Positions 44,074 to 53,687 of a DNA stretch of 64,000 nt are shown here, piece after piece. Each line of letters starts with the position of its first letter. The stretch's first letter is position 1. Origin of the DNA: Gloeocapsa sp. PCC 7428 (lineage in GTDB: Bacteria > Cyanobacteriota > Cyanobacteriia > Cyanobacteriales > Chroococcidiopsidaceae); NCBI RefSeq assembly GCF_000317555.1, contig NC_019745.1:620001-684000 (forward strand), given 5' to 3'. The notes under the pieces were generated by a model. The model had not been told where the DNA came from, searched no databases, and saw nothing but the letters and a program-made list of their open reading frames with translations. The translations under genes were made by a program, and so were the position numbers.

Positions 44074-44183
44074 TTAATGACCTTCAAAATTTATACTCAT
44101 TGGTTGTCACCTCTTTGCAGAAAATAGTTTCTGAAAGAGGTGTATGCAATTGTGCAGTTAACACTTCTACGTGCGCCAACTGC

Positions 44184-45245
44184 CTAACCTTGAGAAGCTG
44201 TCACCGCAGTTTCTTTCTGCATTGTTGCTATATCTGGTGTTTGCAACTTCTGCGGTTGTTTGCGGGCATAGCGATCGGTAAGATATTTGTTGAGTGCTTT
44301 GTCCACATTAACAAGGAGCGCTTCTACTTTCTTACTTGGGCGCTTCAAAACCATTTTGCTGATTTTGTGGCTGAATGGTTTGATAATCGTCGTTTTTCGC
44401 CGCCAGCCTAAACCGTTATAGCGATTTTTGAAATATTCGTCTTCGGTGAGGTTCCACTTGTCGCGCAAGCGGTGTAAACTTGCAAGTTCCCATGCATCAC
44501 TCCACCGCAGCATATAAAAGGGCATATCGGTTAATTCTAGTGGAGGTCCTGGTACGTAGGTCACAAGGGAATCTGGTTCTAGGTAAACATTGCCCCCCGC
44601 TTCCATTACAGTCATGCAGAAGTCTACGTGTTCTTTGGTGTTTAACAGCGCTTCATCGAGCATTCCTACTTTTTCAAAGATCGCTGTACGAACCATCATG
44701 CAATGAAACTCAGCAAGTCCGGTTTGCTGTCTTTGCAGTTGTGGACGAACATCGGCAACTTTGCGCCCTTGCTTGTAGATTTTTTCGATAATCCGACGAC
44801 GCGTGCGATCGCCTTTGGCTTCTATTTTGACTCCCGACTCTCCACCTGCACAGTGGACTTCTTCATGCACTGGTTCGCCTTGGCAGATCAGCGGACTCAC
44901 GACAGTTGCATTTGTTTCTTCAGCACACTTTACGAGTTGTCGCAGCCAACCTGGGGTAACAACGACATCGTTATCGATAAAAACAACATACTCCGTATTT
45001 ACCTGGGCTAACCCCAAGTTGCGGGCTTTATTAGGCGAGAGATAATATTCGGTGCGAATCAGTTGAAACTGCTTTTCTTGCGCTTGTTCTTCTAGATAAC
45101 GCTTGATTTTTGCTGGCGATCCGCCATCAACGTAGACTAACTTAAAGGGTATCTGCGTGTTTTCATAGATACTCTCTAACGACGCTTGCGTGCAGCTAAA
45201 ACGCTCGCGTGGTGAAACAACAATCGTAACTTGTGGTTCTGACAT
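44184..45245 (-). CDS. GT2-family glycosyltransferase
   Basis: This 353-residue GT-A enzyme contains VTIVVSPRERFSCTQASLES at its start, YLSPNKARNLGLAQVNTEY, and the metal motif in YVVFIDNDVVVTPGWL. A mid-region MMVRTAIFEKVGMLDEALLN fits the acceptor-side motif of rhamnosyl- or galactosyl-type GT2 enzymes. The C-terminal 80 residues are basic and helical, perhaps for membrane contact. It lies between the ABC permease and the GT4 gene in the polysaccharide cluster, 110 bp from each, so all four may share a transcript. Confidence 0.88.
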   Translation of the reverse strand: MSEPQVTIVVSPRERFSCTQASLESIYENTQIPFKLVYVDGGSPAKIKRYLEEQAQEKQFQLIRTEYYLSPNKARNLGLAQVNTEYVVFIDNDVVVTPGWLRQLVKCAEETNATVVSPLICQGEPVHEEVHCAGGESGVKIEAKGDRTRRRIIEKIYKQGRKVADVRPQLQRQQTGLAEFHCMMVRTAIFEKVGMLDEALLNTKEHVDFCMTVMEAGGNVYLEPDSLVTYVPGPPLELTDMPFYMLRWSDAWELASLHRLRDKWNLTEDEYFKNRYNGLGWRRKTTIIKPFSHKISKMVLKRPSKKVEALLVNVDKALNKYLTDRYARKQPQKLQTPDIATMQKETAVTASQG

Positions 45246-45355
45246 TGTCGAAAACTCCCTTCTCTGTATTGTAGTTTCAGATATCTGTATATTTTTGTAA
45301 AGATGAGCGCGGCGATCGTGAATGACACGAGAGTACCGCTTTCAGTTGTACCAAG

Positions 45356-46669
45356 CTAATAAGTCATATCTGTATTACTCGCTACATTGCTTGCTACTGC
45401 TTGAGAACTCATGCGTACAAAACCTTGCGTTAGTAATTGTTGGTAAATATCTACTAGTTCATCATTTAGTTTATGAAGATCGTAGCCTGCTTCTACTTGC
45501 GCGCGAGCCGCGCGTGTGATTGAATCCCAAATTTGCGGATTATCCAGAAGATAACTTATTTTTTGTGCGATCGCATCGGCATCGCGTTCTGGCACTAAAA
45601 ACCCTGAAACATTGTCCTGAATCAACTCAGGAATTCCACCATGATACGTAGAAATTACAGGTAATCCGATCGCCATCGCTTCTTTTAATACATTCACTGG
45701 AGCATCTTGATCGCCACTTTTGGCAGTTACACTTGGAGCGATAAATATATGCGATTTTTTCAGAACCTCAATAATTTCTTCTTGATCTTTCCACCCCAGC
45801 AACTTGACTGTATCATTAACACCTAATTCTGTAATAAGTTGCTGCAACTGTTGCTTGAGCGGTCCATCACCGATAATTTTGTATTCAATATTAGGCTTTG
45901 ATTTGACTAGCTTAGCGATCGCCCGAATCGCATATTCTATACCTTTTTTTTCAACAAGGCGTCCACTCGTTACAATCTGAACTGTATCACTAATATCTAC
46001 CTTGGGAGGGTTAAAAATAAATCGATCGCAGTCTAGCCCTGAGCGATGTACCATGACTTTATCTTCTGGACAACCTAGCTTGAGTAGGCGCTGTCGAAAA
46101 TAATCACAATTTGTTAGAAAAAAGTCACCCACCTTAAACAGTCGATTATACGCACTATCGCCATATTGCTGAATAAATTCGCTAATATCAAAACCCCGAA
46201 AGCAAACAACTAATTTACCTTGCAGCAACCCAAATTTCCGCAGCGACATTGCCTCTAGTCCGCATAAACCAAACTGGCAATGGACGATATCATATTGATT
46301 CGGTGTGTCTAATAATGGAATGACCTTGTACAAGGGTCGCAACGACAAAGCGTTTCGGCGATATTGAAAAATATTGAGCGCATTCAACCAAATACTAGGA
46401 TTCTTATTTAACTTCGTTGCTAGTAGCCCAAATCCTTTGAGAACTCGCCACAAAAAATTTTTAGGTAAATTCGGAACACAGTAGTAATACGTTCTTGCTA
46501 GCAATTGATACTTTTCAACATCTGGATGTACTTTAGAAGCTTGTACTTCTGAACCTTTGAGCGCATAAATATCAACTGAATGACCGCGATCAATCAACCC
46601 AGTGATTTGATTAAGAATAAACGTTTGCGATAATTCAGGAAAGCCTAGAACAATGAAGGCTATTTTCAT
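45356..46669 (-). CDS. GT4-family glycosyltransferase
   Basis: This 437-residue GT-B enzyme starts MKIAFIVLGFPELSQTFILN, a common start for colanic-acid or exopolysaccharide GT4 enzymes. Later motifs are VHRSGLDCDRFIFNPPK, TSGRLVEKKGIEYAIRAIAK, IIGDGPLKQQLQQLI and the E-x7-E region in NVLKEAMAIGLPVISTYHGG with GFLVPERD. I place the start at the ATG ending at 46669; the longer frame adds 14 unconserved residues. It is the first gene of the cluster, preceded by 297 bp of AT-rich DNA that includes a run of nine T residues. Confidence 0.91.
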   Translation of the reverse strand: MKIAFIVLGFPELSQTFILNQITGLIDRGHSVDIYALKGSEVQASKVHPDVEKYQLLARTYYYCVPNLPKNFLWRVLKGFGLLATKLNKNPSIWLNALNIFQYRRNALSLRPLYKVIPLLDTPNQYDIVHCQFGLCGLEAMSLRKFGLLQGKLVVCFRGFDISEFIQQYGDSAYNRLFKVGDFFLTNCDYFRQRLLKLGCPEDKVMVHRSGLDCDRFIFNPPKVDISDTVQIVTSGRLVEKKGIEYAIRAIAKLVKSKPNIEYKIIGDGPLKQQLQQLITELGVNDTVKLLGWKDQEEIIEVLKKSHIFIAPSVTAKSGDQDAPVNVLKEAMAIGLPVISTYHGGIPELIQDNVSGFLVPERDADAIAQKISYLLDNPQIWDSITRAARAQVEAGYDLHKLNDELVDIYQQLLTQGFVRMSSQAVASNVASNTDMTY

Positions 46670-46966
46670 ACTGGCTCGACCGTTTGTGTTTGTATGAGTA
46701 GCGTCGCACACGCTTACTTGCTAGCCGACATAACTTAACCGTATCCAGATTCACAGCTAGAGTTTAACAGTTTTTTTTTTAAAGTTTATGAGAAATCTTT
46801 CATTTTTTTGGCAAAAGATTAATACGTTTCTCTTGTTAACTCACTTTGAGTAAGCACAAACAATATTGTTCTTTTTATTACATTGCAATTATGAACGCGC
46901 TTACAACAATATTAATATACAGTTATATTTTTTACTAATCAACAAATTCGTTTGTTTATAACCAAT

Positions 46967-47824
46967 TCACAAGCTCGGTTCTTCTGCAACCCAACCCAGC
47001 GAGGAGTTATAACGAACTTCAAAATGCAAATGCGGTTCGGTTGATGTAGGTTCTCCTGTTGTTCCTACCGTTCCAAGCACTTGTCCAAGTTGTACGGGTT
47101 GACCCGTATTTACACTCATTTTTTGTAAATGCGCGTAGCGAGTTTGACGTCCTCCGGCGTGATTGACAACAACAAGATTGCCATAACTTCCTTGTTCGCC
47201 CGCAAAAGCCACAGTTCCAGCAGCAACGGCTTGCACTGAAGTTCCTATAGGTGCTAACAAATCTACCCCGCTGTGAAAGACAACTTCACTTGTACTTGGG
47301 TTAATTTGCCAACCATAGCCCATCGCTACTGTTGCTTTGGTTGGTAAAGGATATCCTGTTAATAGGCTCCTTGCACTTGTAGTGGGAGTTTCTGGCGACC
47401 AATTGACACCAGGAACAAAGACAAATCGCGATACAGGTTGACAACCATTAGCTTCAAACAAAACGTCAGCGCGAACTTTGTATTTTGTAGCAATTTGCTG
47501 CCAAGATTGGTTGAGTGGAACTTCGACTCGAATTCCATTGGACGGCGGAATGATAATTTCACTACCAACGGTCAGTTGTCCGGTGCGGAGTGTGGGATTA
47601 AAACCAATGAGCGTAGCAGCAATCAGGTTGTATTTTTGGGCGATCGCCTCCAATGTTTCGCCTGGTGCTACTTTGTGACGAGTTAGCCGTGATAACGCAG
47701 GTTGAGGACAACCTCTAGTCGCCGTTGCAGCATTAGTACTCGGTGCAGAATGTGCGGGGGCGATGAGAAGTAATAAGCCTAGAGGTAGTGCCGTTAACAG
47801 TGTCGGGTAGCGTAAAGTCATCAT
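46967..47824 (-). CDS. LysM and M23 peptidase domain protein
   Basis: This 285-residue secreted protein has a signal peptide (residues 1-26, cleaving near AHS-AP), one or two LysM peptidoglycan-binding repeats (RHKVAPGETLEAIAQKYNL near 49-68 and a weaker one from 105), and a C-terminal M23 endopeptidase domain. The zinc ligands are His184 and Asp188 in HSGVD and His267 in HLHFE, with His232 in YAHL as the probable catalytic residue, so it should be active. It probably cuts peptide cross-links in the cell wall during growth or division. It is divergent from the HtrA-type protease gene. Confidence 0.92.
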   Translation of the reverse strand: MMTLRYPTLLTALPLGLLLLIAPAHSAPSTNAATATRGCPQPALSRLTRHKVAPGETLEAIAQKYNLIAATLIGFNPTLRTGQLTVGSEIIIPPSNGIRVEVPLNQSWQQIATKYKVRADVLFEANGCQPVSRFVFVPGVNWSPETPTTSARSLLTGYPLPTKATVAMGYGWQINPSTSEVVFHSGVDLLAPIGTSVQAVAAGTVAFAGEQGSYGNLVVVNHAGGRQTRYAHLQKMSVNTGQPVQLGQVLGTVGTTGEPTSTEPHLHFEVRYNSSLGWVAEEPSL

Positions 47825-48000
47825 ACTGGTGCGAGGTAAACGCGCTCGTTCAGATTGTTATGAAGAGCGAACGAGATTTCTACTTTGTATCCATTATGTG
47901 TTTGCGTACTGCCAAAAGGAAAAGCAGATCTCGAAATTACTGAATTTCTTGACTAAACTTAGAAGTTAGCATCTACTTGCTATGTATAGGCGGAAGGAGT

Positions 48001-49206
48001 ATGAGTTTATCGTTCAAAAATTTGACGGCGGCGGTAATTTTGCTAGTTATAGGAGGTGGGGCTGGGTGGTGGAGTAGTCGCTACTTCGCAGGTCATCACT
48101 CGCTAGAAGAATTAACTACAGTACCAGTCATAGTGCCACCTGTATCAGGACTTGTCATTCCTGAAGCAACAAATAGCACAAGCCGCAACGATGACCGCAA
48201 CTTTATCGCCTCAGCAGTAGAAAAAGTAGGACCTGCTGTTGTTCGCATTAATGCGACACGTAAGGTTACTAATCGACTTCCAGAAGCTTTTAATAATCCC
48301 CTATTACGCAGATTCTTTGGTTCGGATCAAGAAATTCCCGAAGAACGCATCGAGCGCGGTACGGGTTCGGGTTTTATCCTCAGCCAAGATGGTCGCGTCT
48401 TAACCAACGCTCACGTTGTTGCTGAAACGGATACAGTACAAGTTACGCTCAAAGATGGTCGGAGTTTCGAGGGTAAAGTTGTCGGCGTGGATGCCGTTAC
48501 GGATGTTGCCGTTGTCAAAATTAAAGCGAATAATTTACCCGCAGTCAAGTTAGGCAACTCGCGCAACTTATCTCCAGGACAGTGGGCGATCGCGATCGGT
48601 AATCCGCTAGGATTAGATAATACTGTGACTGTCGGAATTATCAGCGCAACAGACCGCTCTAGCGCTCAAGTAGGTGTTCCTGATAAACGCGTTAACTTCA
48701 TTCAAACAGATGCTGCAATCAATCCTGGAAACTCAGGTGGTCCGTTGTTGAACGCTGAGGGTGAAGTGATAGGTGTCAACACGGCAATTCGCTCGGATGC
48801 ACAGGGACTAGGTTTTGCAATTCCGATTGATACCGCAGCTAGAATTGCAAATAAACTGTTTACGCGAGGACGGGTAGAACATCCTTTTTTGGGTATTCAA
48901 ATGCTTGACCTGACTCCTGCTACTAAACAAGAAGTGAATCAAGAAACGAATCTAAATGTACAGCAAGAGCAGGGTGTATTAATCGTGCGCGTGATCAGAA
49001 GATCTCCCTCGTATCGTGCTGGTCTACGTGAAGGCGATATCATTGAAAAGATTGATGGTAGGCAGATTCGTAAAGCCTCTGAAGTTCAAGAGCGCGTTGA
49101 ATCTAGCGATGTAGGTGCGGTACTGAATCTAGAAGTGAACCGCAACGGCAAAATTGAAACTGTTCAAGTCACGCCAGAAGCTTTTCCTGTAGACGAACTT
49201 GGTTAG
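48001..49206 (+). CDS. HtrA/Deg-type serine protease (HhoA/HhoB/HtrA group)
   Basis: This 401-residue protein is a periplasmic Deg protease. A membrane anchor or signal (AAVILLVIGGGAGWW) opens the chain; the trypsin-like domain has His138 in TNAHVV, Asp168 in VTDVAVV and Ser245 in NPGNSGGPLL, and one PDZ domain fills the C-terminus (GVLIVRVIRRSPSYRAGLRE). Three such paralogues are usual in cyanobacteria and I cannot say which this is. The ATG at 48001 is supported by GGAAGGAG just upstream; an in-frame earlier start at 47977 would be less likely. It should handle damaged envelope proteins under light or heat stress. Confidence 0.94.
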   Translation: MSLSFKNLTAAVILLVIGGGAGWWSSRYFAGHHSLEELTTVPVIVPPVSGLVIPEATNSTSRNDDRNFIASAVEKVGPAVVRINATRKVTNRLPEAFNNPLLRRFFGSDQEIPEERIERGTGSGFILSQDGRVLTNAHVVAETDTVQVTLKDGRSFEGKVVGVDAVTDVAVVKIKANNLPAVKLGNSRNLSPGQWAIAIGNPLGLDNTVTVGIISATDRSSAQVGVPDKRVNFIQTDAAINPGNSGGPLLNAEGEVIGVNTAIRSDAQGLGFAIPIDTAARIANKLFTRGRVEHPFLGIQMLDLTPATKQEVNQETNLNVQQEQGVLIVRVIRRSPSYRAGLREGDIIEKIDGRQIRKASEVQERVESSDVGAVLNLEVNRNGKIETVQVTPEAFPVDELG

Positions 49207-49231
49207 AAGTTTCAACTGCTGCAATTTCTAA

Positions 49232-49579
49232 TTATTGCCCCCCAGTAGAATCACGCGGCAAAGAAACAGAATCCGCCAAATCATCAAGATGCATCCGCTG
49301 TTCCATCTGACGCAGAAAATAACCTGTCATCATTGCCGAGGCAAGCAATCCGGCTAAGTTATCGCGGTCTGTAGAAATTTTCACGTTAAAATTCTCAGAA
49401 GGAAGCATACCAACTAACCCTTGGACATTCTGAGAAATAATTTCTTTTATTTCTGGACTAACCGAGCGAGCTACGTGCGCTAAAATCTCCGGTGATTGAC
49501 GTTGCAGATAGTTCAACAGTGGATTTGCTTGCGATTCTTCTTGAGAATCATCACTGAAAAAGTCAGGATCAAAGACCAT
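49232..49579 (-). CDS. DUF760 family protein
   Basis: This 115-residue protein belongs to DUF760, found in cyanobacteria and plastids. It shows the acidic N-terminus, NPLLNYLQRQSPEILAHVAR, the IISQNVQGLVGMLPSENFNV segment and LAGLLASAMMTGYFLRQMEQ, which are typical. No catalytic residues are evident and it is probably soluble. Its function is unknown. It is convergent with the HtrA gene (25 bp apart). Confidence 0.85.
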   Translation of the reverse strand: MVFDPDFFSDDSQEESQANPLLNYLQRQSPEILAHVARSVSPEIKEIISQNVQGLVGMLPSENFNVKISTDRDNLAGLLASAMMTGYFLRQMEQRMHLDDLADSVSLPRDSTGGQ

Positions 49580-49762
49580 GGGCAGTTCTGTTTAGCTGTG
49601 CTGATATCTAATGTAACTCATTGTAATAGATAGCACTTCTTGCCTTAGAGTGGTTATTGATACGCAGCAGTATGACATCCTGTAGAGCAGTTAATCTTTA
49701 AGCACAAGCAACTAATAATCAATCTTTGTGCATGAATTCTTCCCTTCATCAATTTTTCTTTT

Positions 49763-49798
49763 GCCCCCAACCATCTAATTCTAAGGGATTTAGGGGGC
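49763..49798. repeat. GCCCCC/GGGGGC hairpin
   Basis: A 6 bp GC-only stem (49763-49768 with 49793-49798) lies between the scpB and DUF760 genes. The 24 nt loop contains an AAGGGATT motif, and no T tract follows on either strand, so it resembles a dispersed palindrome more than a terminator. Confidence 0.4.
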
Positions 49799-49853
49799 TG
49801 ATCTCCACTTTAAGAAAAGAAGTTAGAAGGAGAACCGGTGCAACACAAATCGT

Positions 49854-50381
49854 CTAATTGGCTTGATCTTCTGGCAAAGGTAATTCTTGCACGTCATCAG
49901 CAGTTAGTAGATGTGGCAGTTGTTCAAGCTGAAAGTATTGGTAAAACTTATCAGTGACATCGAGTAAAAAAGAGCGACCGTCTACAGGGCGGCGTTTGCG
50001 CACAAAACCTAGCTCTACAAGTTCCTGAACGTGTTGATATGCTCCTGAACCACGCACGTTGACGAGTTCTGTTTGGGTAATTGGATTACGCAGGGCGATC
50101 GCCGCTAAAGTGCGCAAAGCTCCTACGCCAAGTTCGACCGGAATCAGCGTTTGCACGAGTTCTTGAAAACTTGACCGCAGTTGTAAGCTGTATGTACCTG
50201 AGACAGTTTCGACGACTTCTAAGGCGCTATCACGGTGCGCATAGTCATCGATCAGTTCCATCAGTCCTTCTTCTACAGTAGAGCGATCGCAGCCTGCATA
50301 CTCAGCTAATTGCGCGATTGAGAGTGGTTGACCCTTAAGATATAAAATTGCTTCAATCTTATTTGCTAAACGCAGTTCCAT
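49854..50381 (-). CDS. scpB: Segregation and condensation protein B
   Basis: This 175-residue winged-helix protein is ScpB, the kleisin-associated partner of SMC and ScpA in chromosome compaction and segregation. LANKIEAILYLKGQPLSIAQ at the start, LRTLAAIALRNPITQTELVN and VRGSGAYQHVQELVELGFVR are diagnostic, and the two winged helices are complete. Neither scpA nor smc is in this window. A heptamer array (AGAGGTC) lies immediately upstream of the start codon at 50387-50405, where it may have altered the leader. Confidence 0.92.
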   Translation of the reverse strand: MELRLANKIEAILYLKGQPLSIAQLAEYAGCDRSTVEEGLMELIDDYAHRDSALEVVETVSGTYSLQLRSSFQELVQTLIPVELGVGALRTLAAIALRNPITQTELVNVRGSGAYQHVQELVELGFVRKRRPVDGRSFLLDVTDKFYQYFQLEQLPHLLTADDVQELPLPEDQAN

Positions 50382-50386
50382 GCACG

Positions 50387-50405
50387 AGAGGTCAGAGGTC
50401 AGGGG
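50387..50405. repeat. AGAGGTC heptamer array upstream of scpB
   Basis: Two to three AGAGGTC units lie within 6 bp of the scpB start codon, in the place normally taken by its ribosome binding site. Confidence 0.7.
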
Positions 50406-50501
50406 CTAGAGGTTAGGGAAAGGACAAAGAGTGCGAGGTTAGTAGTTGGTGAACAAAATTCATTTGATGGTTTTCTCCTCTACTCTTTGTTTCCCTAAGT
50501 T

Positions 50502-51602
50502 TTATTGCGGTTGTACTAAATTTTCTGCACCGCGAACAACTTTGGCAGAAATTATTTTATCTCCTTCTTTGAGTTGTTCTAGCACTTCCTTGCCTTCAGT
50601 CAAATAGCCAAACACTGCATAGCGACCATCTAACAGATTTCGTCCTGCTGGTGTTAGTTCAGGTTCAAACAAGAAGAAGAAAAATTGCGAGGAACCACCA
50701 TTATTGTCGAATTCTGGGCGTGCCATTGCAACCGCGCCATACGCTGAAAATGGCAGTACGGGTTCTTCGCGATAGCGACCTGCTTGCTCTAAAGTGATGC
50801 CATACGTAGGAACTGGATCGCCTTTGACAAGAACTTCCAAAGGAATGCTACGGTATTTTCCTGTTTTTGGGTCGATAAATCCTTGGTCTGGACCTGGTGG
50901 ATCTCCGGTTTGGAGAACGTACGAATCTTCTGCACGAATAAACTCTAAACCATTATAAAAACCTCGTTGTACCAAGTCTACAAAATTACCTGCTGTGACT
51001 GGAGCGCTATAACCGTCTACAACAACTGTCAGATTACCTTTGTTCGTTTCCATTTCTACAGTGGCACGACCTTTGAGTTGTGGTAAGTGGCTGTACTCAG
51101 CAGGAACTTCGTAGGGAAACTTTTGTACCATTGACTCTTCAAGCGCACTGACTAAATTGAGAACTTTAGCCCGTCCTATCCAAAGTTGTTCCTTATCCTT
51201 TGAATCAGCTGCTTGTCGCAAATCGTTGATACCAGCTTGTAGTTCATCGATAATGGCTTCTGCTTGTGGTTTTTGCTCGTCGGGAATGCTTTTGAGCAGT
51301 TCATCGTGACGCGAGCTAATGACGCGAGAAGCTTGAGAAATATCTTTAGAAATCGCACCCCAACGCCGATTTGCCCGTAGTTGGGTAGCAATATCTTCTA
51401 AATTTGCTTGCAGATCCCGCACAGCTTGGTTATCAATTGGCAGCGAGTAGCGTAATAGTGCTTTGCCATCAGTAATTGCATTTCCTGCTGGTAACGCTGC
51501 ATTGCTGGCGGGAGTCCACCCAGCAACACTTGTGCCGAAAAACATCGCGATTAGCAGCAATAGTATGGTGCTTTTTTTCCACCAGTTGTTTAAATTTGTC
51601 AT
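50502..51602 (-). CDS. CYP38/TLP40-like peptidyl-prolyl isomerase
   Basis: This 366-residue protein resembles the thylakoid-lumen cyclophilin CYP38 (TLP40), a factor needed for photosystem II assembly in plants. A signal peptide (KKSTILLLLIAMFFGTSVAG) precedes a helical N-terminal domain (about 40-170, with the DELLKSIPDEQKPQAEAII region), and a cyclophilin-like domain from about 175 (GNLTVVVDGYSAPVTAGNFV, GRYAVFGYLTEGKEVLEQLK). The canonical catalytic arginine region is replaced (FIRAEDSYVLQTGDP), so isomerase activity may be weak or absent, as in CYP38. The ATG ending at 51602 is chosen; upstream ATGs in the same frame add residues without signal-peptide character. Confidence 0.9.
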   Translation of the reverse strand: MTNLNNWWKKSTILLLLIAMFFGTSVAGWTPASNAALPAGNAITDGKALLRYSLPIDNQAVRDLQANLEDIATQLRANRRWGAISKDISQASRVISSRHDELLKSIPDEQKPQAEAIIDELQAGINDLRQAADSKDKEQLWIGRAKVLNLVSALEESMVQKFPYEVPAEYSHLPQLKGRATVEMETNKGNLTVVVDGYSAPVTAGNFVDLVQRGFYNGLEFIRAEDSYVLQTGDPPGPDQGFIDPKTGKYRSIPLEVLVKGDPVPTYGITLEQAGRYREEPVLPFSAYGAVAMARPEFDNNGGSSQFFFFLFEPELTPAGRNLLDGRYAVFGYLTEGKEVLEQLKEGDKIISAKVVRGAENLVQPQ

Positions 51603-51804
51603 GAGATAGCTCAGATGCAGCATGAATATGAACTTAGGCAAGTGGGCTACCTGGGATTTATATTTACCCTTCACCCATTGCTTGTCTGCCTGACAGTTGC
51701 AATTGACGAGGTATCAACTCATTCATAATCTTGCCACAGTGCCGTTCACTTCCAAGTTCAAAATTTAAAAAAGAACGTGGTAAGTGATATAGAAAACTAT
51801 CCTT

Positions 51805-51836
51805 CCTCTGCCCCTCTGCCCCTCTGCCCCTCTGCC
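51805..51836. repeat. CCTCTGCC octamer x4
   Basis: Four perfect tandem copies of the octamer CCTCTGCC lie between the divergent cyclophilin and efp genes, 83 bp upstream of efp. This is an octamer rather than the heptamer period of the other arrays. Confidence 0.9.
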
Positions 51837-51918
51837 TTTTCTCTTTTGACCCCTTCTATAGCACCACACTGTAGAGGTACAATGAGATGCCGATTGTCTT
51901 GCGCAAATATATTGTTTC

Positions 51919-52476
51919 ATGATTTCCAGTAATGATTTTCGACCTGGCGTCACGATTGTCTTAGATGGCTCCGTATGGCGAGTGGTAGAGTTTCTCCACG
52001 TCAAACCAGGAAAAGGTTCCGCGTTCGTTCGGACTAAGCTAAAAAATGTCCAAAGTGGCAGCGTTGTAGAGCGAACGTTTCGTGCTGGGGAAACCGTACC
52101 CCAAGCTAATCTAGAGAAAAGTACAATGCAGCATACCTATAAGGACGCTGAGGAATTCGTCTTTATGGATATGGAAACTTATGAAGAAAGCAGATTGAAT
52201 GCTAATCAAATTGGCGATCGCGTCAAATATCTTAAAGATGGCATGGAAGTCAATGTCGTTCGCTGGGGCGATCAAGTTCTTGAAGTCGAATTACCTAACT
52301 CGGTCGTGCTAGAAATTGTCCAAACTGATCCAGGGGTGCGCGGAGATACGGCGACTGGTGGAACAAAACCCGCCGTTGTCGAAACTGGCGCAACCGTGAT
52401 GGTGCCTTTATTTATTTCACAAGGCGAACGCATCCGGATCGATACGCGCAACGATACCTATCTAGGTCGAGAATAG
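51919..52476 (+). CDS. efp: Translation elongation factor P
   Basis: This 185-residue protein is EF-P, which relieves ribosome stalling at proline runs. Three beta-barrel domains are present. Domain I includes [19 protein letters not shown], whose loop lysine is the usual modification site. The signature TPGVRG-like segment here is [20 protein letters not shown], followed by [20 protein letters not shown]. The ATG at 51919 starts [17 protein letters not shown], the family norm. It lies 63 bp upstream of accB, an arrangement common in cyanobacteria, suggesting an efp-accB operon. Confidence 0.97.
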   Translation: MISSNDFRPGVTIVLDGSVWRVVEFLHVKPGKGSAFVRTKLKNVQSGSVVERTFRAGETVPQANLEKSTMQHTYKDAEEFVFMDMETYEESRLNANQIGDRVKYLKDGMEVNVVRWGDQVLEVELPNSVVLEIVQTDPGVRGDTATGGTKPAVVETGATVMVPLFISQGERIRIDTRNDTYLGRE

Positions 52477-52539
52477 ACACGCGATCGCGCATTGCGCATC
52501 ACAAATAGCCAATAGCTAATAAATGGGGTCAGACGAACT

Positions 52540-53082
52540 GTGCCACTTGATTTTAATGAACTCCGGCAACTTATAGCCACGATCGCTCAAACCGATATTG
52601 CGGAACTCACGCTTAAAAGTGACGAGTTTGAATTAACAGTACGTAAGGCTGTTGGCATGGGCAATGCATCGCTACCTGGTTCAGCGCTAGCGGGAAGCAT
52701 GGTAGGTTTAGAATCGATTTCGTCGGCTACATCGACCACTGTACCCGCACCAGCCAATCGGTCAGATGTTGGGCGTGGAACCGACGCGGCGACAAGCGGC
52801 GGTGCTGGGCAAGCTTCTACACCGCCACCAAAAGACCAGAAATTACTTGAGGTGATTTCTCCGATGGTAGGAACATTTTATCGCGCTCCTGCCCCTGGCG
52901 AGCCTTCGTTTGTGGATGTGGGCGATCGTGTCAGAAGCGGTCAAACGGTTTGTATTATTGAGGCGATGAAGCTGATGAACGAAATCGAAGCTGAAGTTTC
53001 TGGACGAGTGGTGGAAATTCTCGTGCAAAACGGCGAACCTGTTGAATACGGTCAACCTTTGATGCGTCTAAGCCCAGATTGA
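52540..53082 (+). CDS. accB: Acetyl-CoA carboxylase biotin carboxyl carrier protein
   Basis: This 180-residue protein carries the biotin used by acetyl-CoA carboxylase for fatty acid synthesis. A helical N-terminus ([20 protein letters not shown]) and a proline/alanine/glycine-rich linker (about 60-100) lead to the biotinyl domain, with the biotin lysine Lys144 in [13 protein letters not shown] and a [14 protein letters not shown] thumb region. The start is a GTG at 52540. It follows efp closely on the same strand. Confidence 0.96.
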   Translation: MPLDFNELRQLIATIAQTDIAELTLKSDEFELTVRKAVGMGNASLPGSALAGSMVGLESISSATSTTVPAPANRSDVGRGTDAATSGGAGQASTPPPKDQKLLEVISPMVGTFYRAPAPGEPSFVDVGDRVRSGQTVCIIEAMKLMNEIEAEVSGRVVEILVQNGEPVEYGQPLMRLSPD

Positions 53083-53148
53083 CCGTGTACGCTAGTGCTA
53101 ATCGAGTGATTATTGCTAAAATTTAGCAGTTCCCTTAGGTTAAATTTA

Positions 53149-53499
53149 ATGAAGTCAGCGAAGCCTGTGCCGCCAGAAGTTGTGCAACAAGTAGCTGATT
53201 ACTTCAGTCTTCTTGGCGAACCGATGCGGCTGCGTCTATTGCATTTGCTCAGCGATGGTGAAAAATGCGTGCAAGAATTGGTAGAGGCAACGCAAACCAG
53301 TCAAGCAAATGTTTCTAAACATTTAAAAATTATGTGGCAAGCGGGAATTCTCAGTCGCCGCAGTTGCGGAACCTCGGCGTATTACCGTGTAGAGGATGAT
53401 ACAATTTTTGAATTATGTAACGTAGTATACGATCGCCTTGCCACGCGCATTCAAAAACAAGCTAATTCTTTTCAAATATTGAATAGCAATCATCAGTAG
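53149..53499 (+). CDS. ArsR-family transcriptional regulator
   Basis: This 116-residue winged-helix repressor has the full ArsR fold: YFSLLGEPMRLRLLHLLSDG, ELVEATQTSQANVSKHLKIM (recognition helix) and the wing LSRRSCGTSAYYRVED. The metal-binding CxC of ArsR/SmtB is absent; lone cysteines occur in KCVQE, SCGTS and LCNVV, so it may sense redox state or another ligand. I choose the ATG at 53149; the longer frame adds 12 residues of low value. It follows accB by 66 bp on the same strand, but no obvious target gene is adjacent. Confidence 0.88.
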   Translation: MKSAKPVPPEVVQQVADYFSLLGEPMRLRLLHLLSDGEKCVQELVEATQTSQANVSKHLKIMWQAGILSRRSCGTSAYYRVEDDTIFELCNVVYDRLATRIQKQANSFQILNSNHQ

Positions 53500-53687
53500 A
53501 TGAATTGCGATCGCCAATATTGACTTGCCTTAAAATCGCAACCATTTTTGCAAATGGTACAAATGATTAGTAGTTAACTGTTATGTTGCGAGTGGCTCGC
53601 TGTTGATCGCCAACGACCAATACATGACAACCAACTACTAACGACCGCCAACAACGATTTAATCGCGAGAATTTATCCGACTGCGAC

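Noticed and set aside
49763..49798. GC-rich hairpin as a terminator for scpB or DUF760
   Set aside because: No T tract follows on either strand, and it lies more than 50 bp from both genes' relevant ends.
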